Part shown: piece by piece, positions 1 through 9,693 of the stretch
How the letters are laid out: each line of letters starts with the position of its first letter
Numbering within the stretch: position 1 is the first letter of the stretch
NCBI RefSeq assembly: GCF_023715605.1
Contig: NZ_JAMBOL010000023.1
Span: 1-50,141 of the forward strand
DNA from: Halalkalibacter oceani
GTDB lineage: Bacteria > Bacillota > Bacilli > Bacillales > Bacillaceae_D
Length of the DNA: 50,141 nt
Reading direction: 5' to 3'
The notes under the pieces: generated by a model
The model's input: only the letters and a program-made list of their open reading frames with translations
Databases searched by the model: none
What the model was told of the DNA's origin: nothing
Made by a program: the position numbers and the translations under genes

Positions 1-2
1 GT

Positions 3-53
3 GATCGTATAGCTAAATCCATTGCCAACAAGGAGAACATTCAAGTAGCTTAA
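3..53 (+). CDS. 3' end of an upstream gene (partial)
   Basis: An open frame enters from the left edge and ends at a TAA at 51-53, encoding only the last 16 residues (ending NKENIQVA). No family can be recognised from so little. The rest of 54-278 shows no supportable gene; a short open stretch around 200-300 has no ribosome binding site. Confidence 0.35.
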   Translation, partial: DRIAKSIANKENIQVA

Positions 54-278
54 TTCAATTTTAAAAACGCTAAAAGCAAAATCGGTTTCGTGTAACATTA
101 ATGAACTAAGCTTTATGAAATTGATTCATTTAAGTTGTTTTTAAGGTTTTTAGAGAAGTTCTCTATTCATAACCAAAAACGGTCATTTATGGTGATAATT
201 TTATTGAACGTTGGGTAAATACATTAATTCTATATGAACAGGCTGGTTTGCTATGTCCGTATTTTTTAAAACATTATT

Positions 279-359
279 ATAATCATTTGATTATCTTATT
301 GACAACATTATAAAAGAGAACTATGATTTTAATATACTTATAATCAAATGATTATTTGA
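279..359 (+). promoter_or_regulatory. cad promoter with two palindromic operators
   Basis: A strong promoter is visible: TTGACA at 299-304, a 17-bp spacer and TATGAT at 322-327. It is flanked by two near-identical palindromes, ATAATCATTTGATTAT at 279-294 and ATAATCAAATGATTAT at 340-355. The second overlaps TCAAATGATTATTTGA (344-359), which resembles the staphylococcal cadO operator. ArsR/SmtB-family repressors bind such 12-2-12-type repeats, so autoregulation by the CadC encoded just downstream is expected, with derepression by Cd, Zn or Pb. Confidence 0.75.
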
Positions 360-374
360 ATGTGGAGGGATTTT

Positions 375-758
375 ATGAAAACTACTAAGACCACAAATAA
401 TAACGACCAATGTGAAATTTTTTGTTATGACAAGGAGAAAGTCAACAAGCTATCCTTGAAGATTGAATCGGAAGAATTTACTTCAACGGCAGATATTTTT
501 AAAGCACTGTCTGATGAAACAAGACTTAAGATTGCTTATACATTGACGCAGGAAAATGAGCTATGTGTATGTGATGTTGCGATCATCATCGGCACAACAA
601 ATGCGACAGCTTCCCATCACTTGCGTCATTTGCGAAACTTACGTATTGCTAAAAGTCGGAAGGAAGGGAAGCTGGTTTTTTATTCCCTAGATGATCCCCA
701 CGTTACAAGTTTAATTATAAATGCGATGGTTCACAGCCAGGAGGATTATCATGTCTAA
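375..758 (+). CDS. cadC: CadC, ArsR/SmtB-family metal-sensing repressor
   Basis: A 127-residue winged-helix repressor of the cad operon. The start is the ATG at 375, behind GGAGG at 364-368; an upstream in-frame ATG at 360 lacks a ribosome binding site. The N-terminal Cys pair (CEIFC) and the CVC motif (ELCVCD) in the recognition region match the four-cysteine soft-metal site of CadC, which binds Cd, Pb or Zn. The HTH lies around [20 protein letters not shown], followed by the beta-wing. It overlaps cadA by 8 bp, so the two are translationally linked. It should bind the palindromes at 279-359 and leave them when metal is bound. The family assignment is firm; the exact metal is inferred. Confidence 0.93.
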   Translation: MKTTKTTNNNDQCEIFCYDKEKVNKLSLKIESEEFTSTADIFKALSDETRLKIAYTLTQENELCVCDVAIIIGTTNATASHHLRHLRNLRIAKSRKEGKLVFYSLDDPHVTSLIINAMVHSQEDYHV

Positions 759-2910
759 AAAAGCACCAGAAAACAAGGGGAATGTATATCGTGTCCAAGG
801 ATTTACGTGTGCGAACTGTGCCGGTAAATTTGAAAAGAACGTTAAGGATTTACCAGGTGTAGAAGACGCAAAAGTGAATTTTGGAGCATCAAAAATATCA
901 GTATACGGTGAAGCAACAACAGAGGAACTAGAAAAAGCAGGAGCTTTTGAAAACTTAAAAGTGTCTGTTGAAAATTCAAGAGGGCAAGATTCGAAAGGAG
1001 AATTACCTGATAAAGAAGAAATAGCTTTTTATAAAAAGCATAGTACCTTACTCTATTCGGCATTATTTATGGCGCTCGGTTTCATTTCTATGTTTGTAAA
1101 CGGAAATGAAAACATGATCACTGCTTTATTATTTATAACTTCGATGTTAGTCGGAGGGCTTTCGCTCTTTCGAACTGGTTTGCAAAATTTAATGCGTTTT
1201 GAGTTCGATATGAGAACTTTAATGACAATTGCTGTTATTGGCGGAGTCATTATTGGAGAATGGGCGGAAGTTGCTATTGTTGTAATCCTCTTTGCCATCA
1301 GTGAAGCTTTAGAGCGTTTTTCTATGGATAGAGCAAGAAAGTCCATTAGTTCATTAATGGATATCGCACCAAAAGAAGCATTGGTCAAACGGAACGGTGA
1401 GGAAATGACGATCCATGTTAAGGATATTGCGATCGGTGATGTCATGATTGTTAAACCTGGACAAAAGATTGCGATGGATGGAGTCATTGTCAATGGATAC
1501 TCTGCTATTAACCAAGCCGCAATTACCGGCGAATCTGTTCCGGTTGAGAAAACCGTAGATGATGAGGTTTTTGCAGGGACTCTTAATGAAGAAGGATTGC
1601 TTGAGGTTGAAATTACGAAACTGGTTGAGGATACAACGATATCGAAAATTGTTCATTTAGTTGAGGAAGCACAAGCAGAACGTGCTCCGTCTCAAGCTTT
1701 TGTTGATAAATTCGCGAAATACTACACACCGATCATTATGATTATTGCAGCATTAGTAGCCACAGTTCCGCCGTTGATCTTTGATGGCAGCTGGGAAACG
1801 TGGATTTATCAAGGTTTAGCTGTACTTGTCGTTGGTTGTCCTTGTGCGTTGGTTATTTCCACACCAATTTCAATTGTTTCGGCGATTGGAAATGCAGCGA
1901 AAAAAGGTGTTCTTATCAAAGGTGGAGTGTATCTAGAAGAAATCGGTGGATTAAAAGCCATTGCATTTGATAAAACGGGTACTCTAACAAAAGGTGTTCC
2001 TGTAGTGACAGATTATCGGGAATTGAATAATCAAACAGATGAACAACTGTTGTCGATCATAACAGCTTTAGAATATCGTTCTCAACATCCTTTGGCATCA
2101 GCCATTATAAAAAAGGCTGAAGATGAAAATATATCTTATGCTGACATAAAAGTAGATGATTTTTCTTCAATTACGGGAAAAGGGATAAAAGGCACGATCA
2201 ATGGGATTATGTATTATATAGGTAATCCAAAACTGTTTAAAGAACTATCGAATTCTAATTTTGATAAGGAAGTCGAACAGCATGTAACAGCGCTTCAAAA
2301 GCAAGGAAAAACAGTTATGGTCGTTGGAACAGAGAAAGAAACACTAGCCGTTATAGCTGTTGCAGATGAAGTTCGAGAAGTCAGTAAGGATGTTATTCAA
2401 AAGCTTCATCAAGCGGGAATCAAACGAACCGTTATGCTTACAGGTGATAACCATAGTACGGCGAATGCGATTGGTAGCCATGTCGGAGTAACTGATGTTC
2501 AATCGGAATTATTACCTCAGGACAAATTAGATGTCATTAAACAATTGAGATCCAAGTACGATAACGTAGCGATGGTTGGGGATGGTGTCAACGATGCTCC
2601 TGCATTAGCAGCTGCTACCGTTGGAATAGCAATGGGGGGCGCTGGCACCGATACTGCACTTGAAACCGCAGATGTTGCGTTAATGGGTGATGATTTAAGA
2701 AAGCTTCCATTTACAGTCAAACTCAGCCGCAAAACGTTGAATATCATTAAGGCAAATATTGCCTTTGCCATTGCAATTAAGTTGCTTGCCTTATTTTTGG
2801 TAATTCCTGGATGGCTAACCCTTTGGATTGCCATTCTTTCCGATATGGGAGCCACCCTTCTTGTCGCTTTAAACGGTTTACGACTTATGCGTGTCGAAGA
2901 AGATGAATAA
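751..2910 (+). CDS. cadA: CadA, Cd2+/Zn2+/Pb2+-exporting P1B-type ATPase
   Basis: A 719-residue heavy-metal efflux ATPase of the plasma membrane. The start is the ATG at 751 with AGGAGG just upstream. It has an N-terminal HMA domain with a TCANC metal motif (Cys20, Cys23), then transmembrane helices, the TGES actuator motif, the intramembrane CPC (Cys363-Pro-Cys365) typical of Cd/Zn/Pb/Cu pumps, the DKTGTLT phosphorylation site (Asp407), the HPLA nucleotide-domain motif and the [10 protein letters not shown] hinge. The context with cadC and a CadD-family gene favours Cd/Zn rather than Cu. The length is normal for the family and no defects are seen. It is transcribed from the promoter at 299-327. 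Confidence 0.95.
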   Translation: MSKKAPENKGNVYRVQGFTCANCAGKFEKNVKDLPGVEDAKVNFGASKISVYGEATTEELEKAGAFENLKVSVENSRGQDSKGELPDKEEIAFYKKHSTLLYSALFMALGFISMFVNGNENMITALLFITSMLVGGLSLFRTGLQNLMRFEFDMRTLMTIAVIGGVIIGEWAEVAIVVILFAISEALERFSMDRARKSISSLMDIAPKEALVKRNGEEMTIHVKDIAIGDVMIVKPGQKIAMDGVIVNGYSAINQAAITGESVPVEKTVDDEVFAGTLNEEGLLEVEITKLVEDTTISKIVHLVEEAQAERAPSQAFVDKFAKYYTPIIMIIAALVATVPPLIFDGSWETWIYQGLAVLVVGCPCALVISTPISIVSAIGNAAKKGVLIKGGVYLEEIGGLKAIAFDKTGTLTKGVPVVTDYRELNNQTDEQLLSIITALEYRSQHPLASAIIKKAEDENISYADIKVDDFSSITGKGIKGTINGIMYYIGNPKLFKELSNSNFDKEVEQHVTALQKQGKTVMVVGTEKETLAVIAVADEVREVSKDVIQKLHQAGIKRTVMLTGDNHSTANAIGSHVGVTDVQSELLPQDKLDVIKQLRSKYDNVAMVGDGVNDAPALAAATVGIAMGGAGTDTALETADVALMGDDLRKLPFTVKLSRKTLNIIKANIAFAIAIKLLALFLVIPGWLTLWIAILSDMGATLLVALNGLRLMRVEEDE

Positions 2911-2978
2911 ATACGAAGACTTTCCTGTTCGGAAAGTCCTTAACTAAAGAGAATGTTGGATCAGGAGTTGGAAAAATA

Positions 2979-3590
2979 ATGGGGACAATTTTAACTGCAA
3001 TTGCCGTTTATGTAGCTACGGGCATTGATTACCTTATTCTTCTTATTGTCTTATTTTCACAAACGAAAAAAGGGCAATTAAAACACATTTTTATCGGACA
3101 ATACTTAGGAACGGCGATCATCATTACGGTGAGTTTTTTGGCTGCTTACGGTGTGGCCAACATCGTTCCTCAACAATGGATTGTGGGTTTACTTGGACTT
3201 TTACCTATTTATTTAGGCATAAAAGTGTGGGTACAGGGCGAAAGTGATGAGGATAGCAATGTCTTATCCATTTTATCTTCTAATCGGTTTAATCAGCTGT
3301 TTTTAACAGTAACATTTATCGTATTAGCTTCAAGTGCAGATGATTTTTCTATTTATGTCCCTTACTTCACTACGCTAAATACAAGTGAAATGCCCCTTGT
3401 TATTATAGTTTTCTTCATTATGGTGAGTGTCTTATGCTATATTAGTTATCGTTTAGCGTCTGTACATTATATCTCGGAAAAAATAGAAAAATATGAGCGT
3501 TGGATTGTACCTATCGTATTCATCGGTTTAGGGGTTTATATTATGTTTGAAAATGGCACATTTAACGCTCTGTTACCACTCTTTCAATAA
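2979..3590 (+). CDS. cadD: CadD-family cadmium resistance transporter
   Basis: A 203-residue integral membrane protein with about five to six hydrophobic helices, matching the CadD (LysE-superfamily) cadmium transporters in length and pattern: an N-terminal VATGIDYLILL helix, the KGQLKHIFIGQYLGT loop and a central SSADDFSIYVPYF segment. The ATG at 2979 follows AGGAG at about 7 bp. It sits 68 bp after cadA and 18 bp before the next gene, so it is probably in the same operon and metal-induced. The role would be efflux or sequestration of Cd2+ at the membrane. Substrate specificity is inferred from family and context. Confidence 0.85.
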   Translation: MGTILTAIAVYVATGIDYLILLIVLFSQTKKGQLKHIFIGQYLGTAIIITVSFLAAYGVANIVPQQWIVGLLGLLPIYLGIKVWVQGESDEDSNVLSILSSNRFNQLFLTVTFIVLASSADDFSIYVPYFTTLNTSEMPLVIIVFFIMVSVLCYISYRLASVHYISEKIEKYERWIVPIVFIGLGVYIMFENGTFNALLPLFQ

Positions 3591-3608
3591 GTTTAAAGGA
3601 GAAGATTA

Positions 3609-4628
3609 ATGGAATATGATGTGATTGTGATTGGTGGTGGGCAAGCTGGTTTAGCGATGGCTTATGCATTGAAAGATAAAAAGAAAACATTGATCCTTGA
3701 TGAGAATGAACAGACAGGTGACTCATGGAAAAAAAGATATGAATCTTTGCGATTATTTACGCCAAGAAATTATAGCCAGTTATTTGATTTTACATTCAGG
3801 GGAGACCCTAAAGGGTTTCCTCATAAAGATGAAGTAGTTTCGTACTTACAAGAGTTTGAAATAAGAAATCAATTGTCGATCCTACACAACCAACAAGTCA
3901 TAAAGCTATCAAGAGAAAATGATCAAACGTTTGTTGTCTTCACTCAAAATCAAACTTATAAGGTAAAAAACGTAGTGATTGCAACTGGAGCTTTCCATGA
4001 TCCATTTATTCCAGACATTCATGATCGCTCAATTCCCTATATGATTCATGCTTCTGCATATACCAATCCAACACAGATCCCTCAAGGGGATGTATTAATT
4101 GTTGGGGCTGGAAATACAGGAATTCAAATTGCCGCAGAGTTATCGAAGACCCATACCGTCATGCTTGCGAAAAGTAAACCTATAAAAAGTATTCCTCAAA
4201 GATTGGCAGGAAAAAGCTTATTTTGGTGGTTAGAGACTTTCAGAATCTCTAAAGCAAGCCCGTCCTCAATGGTGGGGAAAATGCTCCAAAAGAGAGATCC
4301 CATCATTGGTGATGATTATAAGATCGTTAAAGGTCAGGTAGAGATGCTTGGTCGTGTTCGGCAAATCATTGACGGTCAGGTACATATACAAGATACGCTC
4401 CCCAAAAAAGTAACGTCAATCATCTGGGCAACCGGATATCGAAATAATTACTCTTGGATTGATATCGATGGAGTTATAGATGATCACGGTAAACCCATTC
4501 ATCGCTTTGGAATTACAGAGATAAAGGGACTTTATTTCATAGGCCAAAGTTGGCAAAGTAAGAGAAGTTCGGCACTCATTTATGGTGTAAGTGATGACTC
4601 AAAAATGATTGCAGGAGAAATCTTATAA
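3609..4628 (+). CDS. NAD(P)/FAD-dependent oxidoreductase, CzcO-like
   Basis: A 339-residue flavoprotein monooxygenase-like protein. An N-terminal FAD-binding Rossmann motif GGGQAGLAMA (about residues 9-18) and a second nucleotide motif GAGNTGIQIA (about 165-174) define two dinucleotide folds. The central SWKKRYESLRLFTPR and C-terminal ATGYR segments are typical of the FMO/CzcO group often found in metal-resistance operons. It starts at the ATG at 3609 after AAAGGAGA and is the last gene of the cad operon. Its substrate is unknown; a link to metal stress rests only on co-transcription. Confidence 0.8.
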   Translation: MEYDVIVIGGGQAGLAMAYALKDKKKTLILDENEQTGDSWKKRYESLRLFTPRNYSQLFDFTFRGDPKGFPHKDEVVSYLQEFEIRNQLSILHNQQVIKLSRENDQTFVVFTQNQTYKVKNVVIATGAFHDPFIPDIHDRSIPYMIHASAYTNPTQIPQGDVLIVGAGNTGIQIAAELSKTHTVMLAKSKPIKSIPQRLAGKSLFWWLETFRISKASPSSMVGKMLQKRDPIIGDDYKIVKGQVEMLGRVRQIIDGQVHIQDTLPKKVTSIIWATGYRNNYSWIDIDGVIDDHGKPIHRFGITEIKGLYFIGQSWQSKRSSALIYGVSDDSKMIAGEIL

Positions 4629-4637
4629 TAAATAAAA

Positions 4638-4796
4638 ATGGGAGTTTTGAAAAAAAACCTCTTTTGGATCTTTAGTTTACTCATCCCATGGGTATCAAAG
4701 TTCACGCTATGCAAGCTGACCTATAACAATATCACTTCTTCAACGAGCGCGATTAAGGAACAACAAATTAAAAAAGTCGATAATTCCTTAGCGTAG
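4638..4796 (+). pseudogene. short orphan reading frame, probable gene remnant
   Basis: An ATG at 4638 opens 52 codons with a hydrophobic N-terminus (KKNLFWIFSLLIPW) that looks like the first membrane helix of a larger protein, then loses that character and stops at 4794-4796. No ribosome binding site is visible. The stretch 4640-4975 otherwise holds only the front part of the gene interrupted by the transposon. I read this as degenerate DNA, not a functional gene. Confidence 0.25.
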
Positions 4797-4975
4797 GAAA
4801 AATCGGCTTTCTTTATGTCGAAATTTGCTTAGCGTATGTTTTCCGCGTTTTGTTGGTGGTACCCCTTTTATAAAAGATATTTCAAGAGTCGAACAAGTTG
4901 TTTCTTCCCATAACCAAGTGAAAAAAGGATATACGATTATGCTATCGAATGATAGTTTATATTGGAGGTCACCAA
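4792..4975 (+). pseudogene. 5'-side fragment of the gene interrupted by the Tn7-like element
   Basis: This frame is open from after a TAG at 4789-4791 to the transposon border at 4975 and contains KKGYTIMLSNDSLYWRSP. Removing the element and one ACCAA copy joins it in frame with 19757-19982, reading LYWRSPKQIDLVDAAYRI across the junction, which strongly indicates one original protein. No convincing start lies upstream, so the 5' end was probably already truncated, or begins at the GTG at 4918 or the ATG at 4939. I do not recognise the family. Confidence 0.6.
4971..4975. repeat. target-site duplication, left copy (ACCAA)
   Basis: ACCAA directly precedes the terminal TGT at 4976 and recurs directly after the terminal ACA at 19757-19761. 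A 5-bp duplication is the hallmark of Tn7-family insertion. Confidence 0.85.
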
Positions 4976-4984
4976 TGTTGAGTG

Positions 4985-5041
4985 ATAATAAAGTTGTTTA
5001 AATCATAATAAAGTCGTTTAAAAAATAATAAAGTTGTTTAA
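4985..5041 (+). repeat. three tandem TnsB-binding-type repeats, tnsA-proximal end
   Basis: ATAATAAAGTTGTTTAA occurs at 4985-5001, with copies at 5005-5021 (one change, TCG for TTG) and 5025-5041, giving an exact 20-bp period. The core AATAAAGT resembles the ACAATAAAGTC core of Tn7 TnsB sites. Overlapping or abutting sites are expected at the end next to tnsA. Confidence 0.88.
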
Positions 5042-5096
5042 AAACTGTCAGCATGGGAAGACTTAGTCGCACAAACCCTTGCTGGCAGTTTTTTTG
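5040..5096 (+). terminator. hairpin with T-tract between transposon end and tnsA
   Basis: The arms AAAAACTGTCAGCATGGG (5040-5057) and CCCTTGCTGGCAGTTTTT (5076-5093) pair along nearly their whole length and run into a T7 tract. It looks like a rho-independent terminator that would stop transcription entering from the cad side before tnsA. Tn7 has a comparable inverted repeat at the same place. It could also act as an attenuator if the tns promoter lies within the end repeats. Confidence 0.7.
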
Positions 5097-5116
5097 TATC
5101 GAGATGAGGTGGTTAA

Positions 5117-5938
5117 ATGGCAAAAAGAAAATATGGGTGGACTGAAGATAAGATTGCTCGCTTTATCAAGGAAGGTAGAGGGCAAGGTGAGCTTTCCAAT
5201 TATAAACCATGGCTCACAATTTATGATGTTCCTTCAAACGGGAGAGTACACCGTATACAAGGGTTGAAGACTGAGAGAATTCATCATTTTCTATCTGACT
5301 TTGAAAGAGGTTATTTTTACCTTGCTGAATGGTCAGATCAAGTAATAGACATTCGAGAGCAATTTCCTCTTGATCGTGAAGTGACAACAACAATTGCTGA
5401 AAGAATAGGAATAAAACACCCCGAAGATCCCACATCAAAGACACCAATTGTCATGACAACTGATTTTTACATCACTACTAGAATCAATGAAAAAATTATT
5501 AACTTCGCAAGAACAGTCAAGCCCTCAAAAGAACTCAATTCTTCCAGAGTCATTGAAAAGTTTGAGATTGAACGAGTGTATTGGGAAGAAAAGAACATTG
5601 AGTGGGGGATTGTTACAGAGAAAGAGCTTCCTAAAGAAACCATTCAGAATATTGAATGGCTGCGCTCCTCAAGGGAACTATCAGAAGATATCAATCCTAC
5701 ACTAAAAGAGATTTTATTAAACCATCTCATAAAGGAAACGGAGCCACTTATTAAAGTCTTGAATGATTTCGATATTGATTACCAATTAACTGAAGGAACC
5801 GCATTGGCCATTTTTAAGCATATGCTTGCCCAAAAAAGAATTACGGTGGACGTGACTAAGAAGATTGACTTAACTCAGCCTGCTTGCGATTTTGCTTCCA
5901 TATTAGATCGTTCAACTTCGGAGAGGTGGGGAACGTGA
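5117..5938 (+). CDS. tnsA: TnsA, Tn7-like transposase endonuclease subunit
   Basis: A 273-residue restriction-endonuclease-fold protein that cuts the 5' ends of the transposon with TnsB for cut-and-paste transposition. It aligns closely by eye with Tn7 TnsA: IKEGRGQG, PWLTIYDVPSNGRVHRI and the DIREQFPL segment are all shared. The catalytic residues map to Glu63, Asp116 (MTTDF) and Lys135 (TVKP), equivalent to Tn7 E63, D114 and K132. The ATG at 5117 follows GAGATGAGG. It overlaps tnsB by the GTGA at 5935-5938. A complete catalytic triad suggests cut-and-paste rather than cointegrate formation. Confidence 0.95.
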   Translation: MAKRKYGWTEDKIARFIKEGRGQGELSNYKPWLTIYDVPSNGRVHRIQGLKTERIHHFLSDFERGYFYLAEWSDQVIDIREQFPLDREVTTTIAERIGIKHPEDPTSKTPIVMTTDFYITTRINEKIINFARTVKPSKELNSSRVIEKFEIERVYWEEKNIEWGIVTEKELPKETIQNIEWLRSSRELSEDINPTLKEILLNHLIKETEPLIKVLNDFDIDYQLTEGTALAIFKHMLAQKRITVDVTKKIDLTQPACDFASILDRSTSERWGT

Positions 5939-8082
5939 ACTTTTTTGTGAATGAGTTGTTGAAAGACATTCAAACGAATAAGCAATACCGTATTCTCTGG
6001 GTTGATGAAGGCAATATCATAGCTTACTTAATAGATATAGAGGACGCAAAAGCGATACCGTTTAAAAGGACGATCTCAGAATTAAAGGACGAAGTTATTC
6101 AGGATTTGCTTATTAAAATCCGAGAAGAACCTTTTGTATTCCCTGATGTAGATGAAGTACCTGAAAAGTATTTATTATTGCGTAATCAATCTTGGGAAGT
6201 CATTGAAGAGATGGTCCAAGATGAGCCAGCGATCTTTGAGAAAAAGCCACGGTCGAGTCATATTAATAAAGCAATAAACGTTCATGGAGTTTCATATCCA
6301 GCTGTCCGCAAATATTTAAGAAAATACTGGCAAAGAGGTAAAACAATTAATGCTCTTTTACCGGATTACATGAATTCTGGCGCAAAAGGCAGGGAGAGAG
6401 AGGCTGGGAATAAGAAGCGAGGCCGCCCTAGAAAGTATTCCTCGACAGGAATAAATATTGATGACACGACAAAGAAAATATTCAGAGTTGCTCTTGAGAA
6501 ATATTACTTAACGACAAAGAAAAACCGTTTAACAGATGCATATAAAATGATGATAAAAGAGTTTTATGCGAAAGACCTTTATTTTGAAGATGGCATTCAA
6601 AAAGTGATTATTGAAGATAAAGAGAAGCTGCCAACATTGGTCCAATTCCGTTACTGGTATAACAAAGAATATAACATCATTGAATCAACAATTGCTAGAA
6701 AAGGTCGTAAGAAGTTTGACAAGGATTTAAGGGCTGTTCTAAATATAGCTAATTCAGAAGTAATTGGTCCAGGATCACGTTATCAAATTGATGCCACAAT
6801 AGGAGATATTTATTTAGTATCAAAATTCAATCCTAATTGGGTAATAGGGAGACCAATCATTTATTTAGTCATGGATGTTTTTAGTCGTATGGTTGTTGGA
6901 ATGTATATTGGTTTGGAAGGTCCTTCCTGGTTAGGTGGAATGATGGCCTTAGCTAATACGGTGTCAAATAAAGAGAAGTTTTGTGCTGAATACGATATCT
7001 CCATTAGCCGGGAAGATTGGCCATGTGAATATCTGCCAGAGATACTTCTAGCAGACCGAGGGGAGTTTGAAGGGTATAATGTAGAGCGCTTAATTGATGC
7101 CTTTGGTCTTCACGTTGAAAATACAGCCCCTTATCGAGCAGATTGGAAAGGAATAGTTGAAAAGCATTTTGACTTAATTCAAAAGAAGGTTAAACCGCTA
7201 CTTCCAGGCTATGTCGATAAAGACTTTCAACAACGGGGGGCTAGGGATTACAGGCTTGATGCAGTTTTAACCGTTGATGATTTCACAAAAATAATTATTA
7301 AGCAAATCTTGCATTATAACCAGAAACATTATTTGGGCGGTTATGTTCGGGATGAGGAAATGGTTCGAGATGAAGTAGAACCTATCCCTTTAGAGCTTTG
7401 GAAGTGGGGCATGAAAAATCGGACAGGTAAATTAAAATACTTTCCCGAAGACACTGTGAAGGCCGCTCTAATGAAGCGAGAAAAGGCTACTGTCACACAC
7501 AGAGGCATTAATTATAAAGGGATTTTCTACAGCTGTGATAAAGCAATGAAAGAAGCATGGTTTGAAACAGCACGCCAAAAAGGGACTTGGAAAGTAAATA
7601 TTGCTTTTGATCCAAGGTGTATGGATAATGTTTATCTGATCAAAGCCCGTGCGGCTTCCTATGAAGTCTGTACTTTGTTACCTATTTCAGAACGATATAA
7701 GGGTGCTGGATTAGAAGAAATAATTTATTTACAGGAGCAAGAGAAACTGTCAAAAATCAATGCTGAACACAAGCAGCTGCAAAAAGATATCGATTATCTT
7801 TCAGAAGTAGAAGCAATTGTAAAAGAAGCTGAAAATAAGAAAAAAACTCAATTAAATCGTAGTCTAAGCAAGACTGAAAAAGTTGGAACAATCCAAAAAC
7901 ATAGAAAGCATGAAAAAGAAGAGAATCAAAAAAGTGAAGCGTTTAAATCTGAAAAGCCTAAACCTTATACCAAAACAGGTGAAGTATTATATTTGGAACA
8001 ATCAAAAGAAAGTGAAGAAACGTATGCTAGGCCAAATATAAGGGAGTTTTTAGAAAGGAGGAAAGAGAAAGAGGATGAGTAA
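5935..8082 (+). CDS. tnsB: TnsB, DDE transposase
   Basis: A 715-residue transposase that binds the end repeats and makes the 3' cuts and strand transfer. I chose the GTG at 5935, which has GAGAGGTGGGG upstream and overlaps the tnsA stop (GTGA); a longer frame upstream has no ribosome binding site. The catalytic residues are Asp286 (YQIDAT), Asp374 (LLADRGEF) and Glu409 (GIVEKHF), with D-to-D and D-to-E distances of 88 and 35, the same as in Tn7 TnsB. The N-terminus has HTH-type DNA-binding segments and a basic KKRGRPRKY stretch; the C-terminal tail after about residue 600 is charged and coiled, where TnsB contacts TnsC. It overlaps tnsC by 8 bp. Confidence 0.95.
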   Translation: MNFFVNELLKDIQTNKQYRILWVDEGNIIAYLIDIEDAKAIPFKRTISELKDEVIQDLLIKIREEPFVFPDVDEVPEKYLLLRNQSWEVIEEMVQDEPAIFEKKPRSSHINKAINVHGVSYPAVRKYLRKYWQRGKTINALLPDYMNSGAKGREREAGNKKRGRPRKYSSTGINIDDTTKKIFRVALEKYYLTTKKNRLTDAYKMMIKEFYAKDLYFEDGIQKVIIEDKEKLPTLVQFRYWYNKEYNIIESTIARKGRKKFDKDLRAVLNIANSEVIGPGSRYQIDATIGDIYLVSKFNPNWVIGRPIIYLVMDVFSRMVVGMYIGLEGPSWLGGMMALANTVSNKEKFCAEYDISISREDWPCEYLPEILLADRGEFEGYNVERLIDAFGLHVENTAPYRADWKGIVEKHFDLIQKKVKPLLPGYVDKDFQQRGARDYRLDAVLTVDDFTKIIIKQILHYNQKHYLGGYVRDEEMVRDEVEPIPLELWKWGMKNRTGKLKYFPEDTVKAALMKREKATVTHRGINYKGIFYSCDKAMKEAWFETARQKGTWKVNIAFDPRCMDNVYLIKARAASYEVCTLLPISERYKGAGLEEIIYLQEQEKLSKINAEHKQLQKDIDYLSEVEAIVKEAENKKKTQLNRSLSKTEKVGTIQKHRKHEKEENQKSEAFKSEKPKPYTKTGEVLYLEQSKESEETYARPNIREFLERRKEKEDE

Positions 8083-9682
8083 TATTGAAAGAAAGCTAAT
8101 GAATGCGCAGGTGGCAGAGTATAAGCATCAAGAAGTAATTGATTATCAAGGCAACCCGTTGATTGAAGCCCTACCCCCTATTCTTTCTCCAGAAGCTGCG
8201 TACGACGCTATGAGTGTGGACCTTGACTATGAAAAGGAAGAACAGCTTTTGCCGTCCTATTATCGGTATCATTCTATTTCCAGAATAACTCGCTTTTTTC
8301 AACCGGTTATGCAACATATTGACTTAGAACAACGGTTTTCTAGACTTTTAAGACAAGGCTATGTGAGTAGAAATCCAAACTCTCCCGAATTTAAAAATCA
8401 ATTGTCTTCGGCTCATCACATACTAGAAGGTCAAACGTTAACGAACCATATGTGGTCCACTGCATCAAGCTTTACTTTGATGGGTTTTTCCGGTATTGGA
8501 AAAACAACAGCTATTGGCAGAGTATTGGATCAGTATCCGAAGTTAATTATCCACAAATATCCATTAAACATTACTCAAGTAGTCTGGCTAAAACTGAATT
8601 GCCCTCATGATGGTTCGTTAAAGTCGCTATGTATGGATTTCTTATTAAAATTGGATGAACTTCTCGGAACAAACTATTACGAACGATTCGGAACTAGAAG
8701 AAATTCAATTAGCTCCATGGTAACAAGGATGGGTCAGATAGCGCGTATACATTGTGTGGGTGCATTAATCATCGATGAAATTCAACATCTACTTACTACT
8801 CGTGACAATAATTCAGAAAAAATGATGAACTTCTTTGTGACTCTTGTTAATGAAATTGGTGTTCCTGTGATGATGATAGGAACGATGCGAGCAAAAAGTG
8901 TTTTACAAAAAGATTTTCGTCAAGCACGTCGGGGCAGCGGACAAGGCGATATGGTATGGCAACAAATGAAAAAAGATGACGATTGGGACTTACTAATTGA
9001 GAGCATGTGGAAATATCAATGGGTTCAAAAGGAAACCTCATTGACCAAAGAGTTAAATCAAGTTTTATATGAAGAAAGCCAAGGAATCATTGATATAGCA
9101 GTTAAGTTATTTGCTTTATCTCAAGGAAGAGCCATTGAAACAGGAGTTGAAAAGTTAACTCCAGCTTTAATTAAAAAAGTTGCAAAAGATGATTTGAAAC
9201 TTGTCCAGCCGATGCTAAAAGCGTTGAAGAATGGTCAGATTTCAGAGTTGGAACGATACGAGGATATTATGCCTATGGATATTGAGACTCATCTACAGCA
9301 CCATCAATCAAAGATTAACCTTAAAGCAACCATTCAAAAGAAAAAGGAAGAACAGGAGCAGAAGCGTCAAAATATAACAGTATCAAAGTTACAAAAATTA
9401 ATAACCACTCTAATAAGTCTGGACGTAACTGCATCTGTGGCTGAGAAAGCAGCAACTAAAGCCATTAATGAGCTTGGGGATGCAGCACATACTGAATTAA
9501 TGAAAAAAGCACTGACAATAATTGAAGAGCAGCGTTTGCCGAAAAAGAGGAAGAGTGAATGGTCTCAATTTAGTGTGTTAAATGACATTGTAGTAAAAGG
9601 ACAAAAAGATAAAAAATCAGCTTATGATTCTTTAAATATAGCAGGGTATATTAAACATCCTTTTAATGACTTTGCCATCTAG
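8075..9682 (+). CDS. tnsC: TnsC, AAA+ transposition regulator
   Basis: A 535-residue AAA+ ATPase that joins the TnsAB transposase to the target selectors TnsD and TnsE and gives target immunity. Walker A is GFSGIGKT (residues 137-144); Walker B is ALIIDEIQHL (about residues 229-238). An arginine-rich sensor region (RQARRGSG) follows, and the C-terminal 150 residues are charged and helical. The length is close to Tn7 TnsC (555 residues). It starts at the ATG at 8075, overlapping the tnsB stop, and ends 11 bp before the tnsD start. Confidence 0.94.
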   Translation: MSNIERKLMNAQVAEYKHQEVIDYQGNPLIEALPPILSPEAAYDAMSVDLDYEKEEQLLPSYYRYHSISRITRFFQPVMQHIDLEQRFSRLLRQGYVSRNPNSPEFKNQLSSAHHILEGQTLTNHMWSTASSFTLMGFSGIGKTTAIGRVLDQYPKLIIHKYPLNITQVVWLKLNCPHDGSLKSLCMDFLLKLDELLGTNYYERFGTRRNSISSMVTRMGQIARIHCVGALIIDEIQHLLTTRDNNSEKMMNFFVTLVNEIGVPVMMIGTMRAKSVLQKDFRQARRGSGQGDMVWQQMKKDDDWDLLIESMWKYQWVQKETSLTKELNQVLYEESQGIIDIAVKLFALSQGRAIETGVEKLTPALIKKVAKDDLKLVQPMLKALKNGQISELERYEDIMPMDIETHLQHHQSKINLKATIQKKKEEQEQKRQNITVSKLQKLITTLISLDVTASVAEKAATKAINELGDAAHTELMKKALTIIEEQRLPKKRKSEWSQFSVLNDIVVKGQKDKKSAYDSLNIAGYIKHPFNDFAI

Positions 9683-9693
9683 GGGTGAACACT

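Noticed and set aside
1053-1656. Minus-strand reading frames over cadA
   Set aside because: They are shadows of the well supported cadA frame, without ribosome binding sites or recognisable products.
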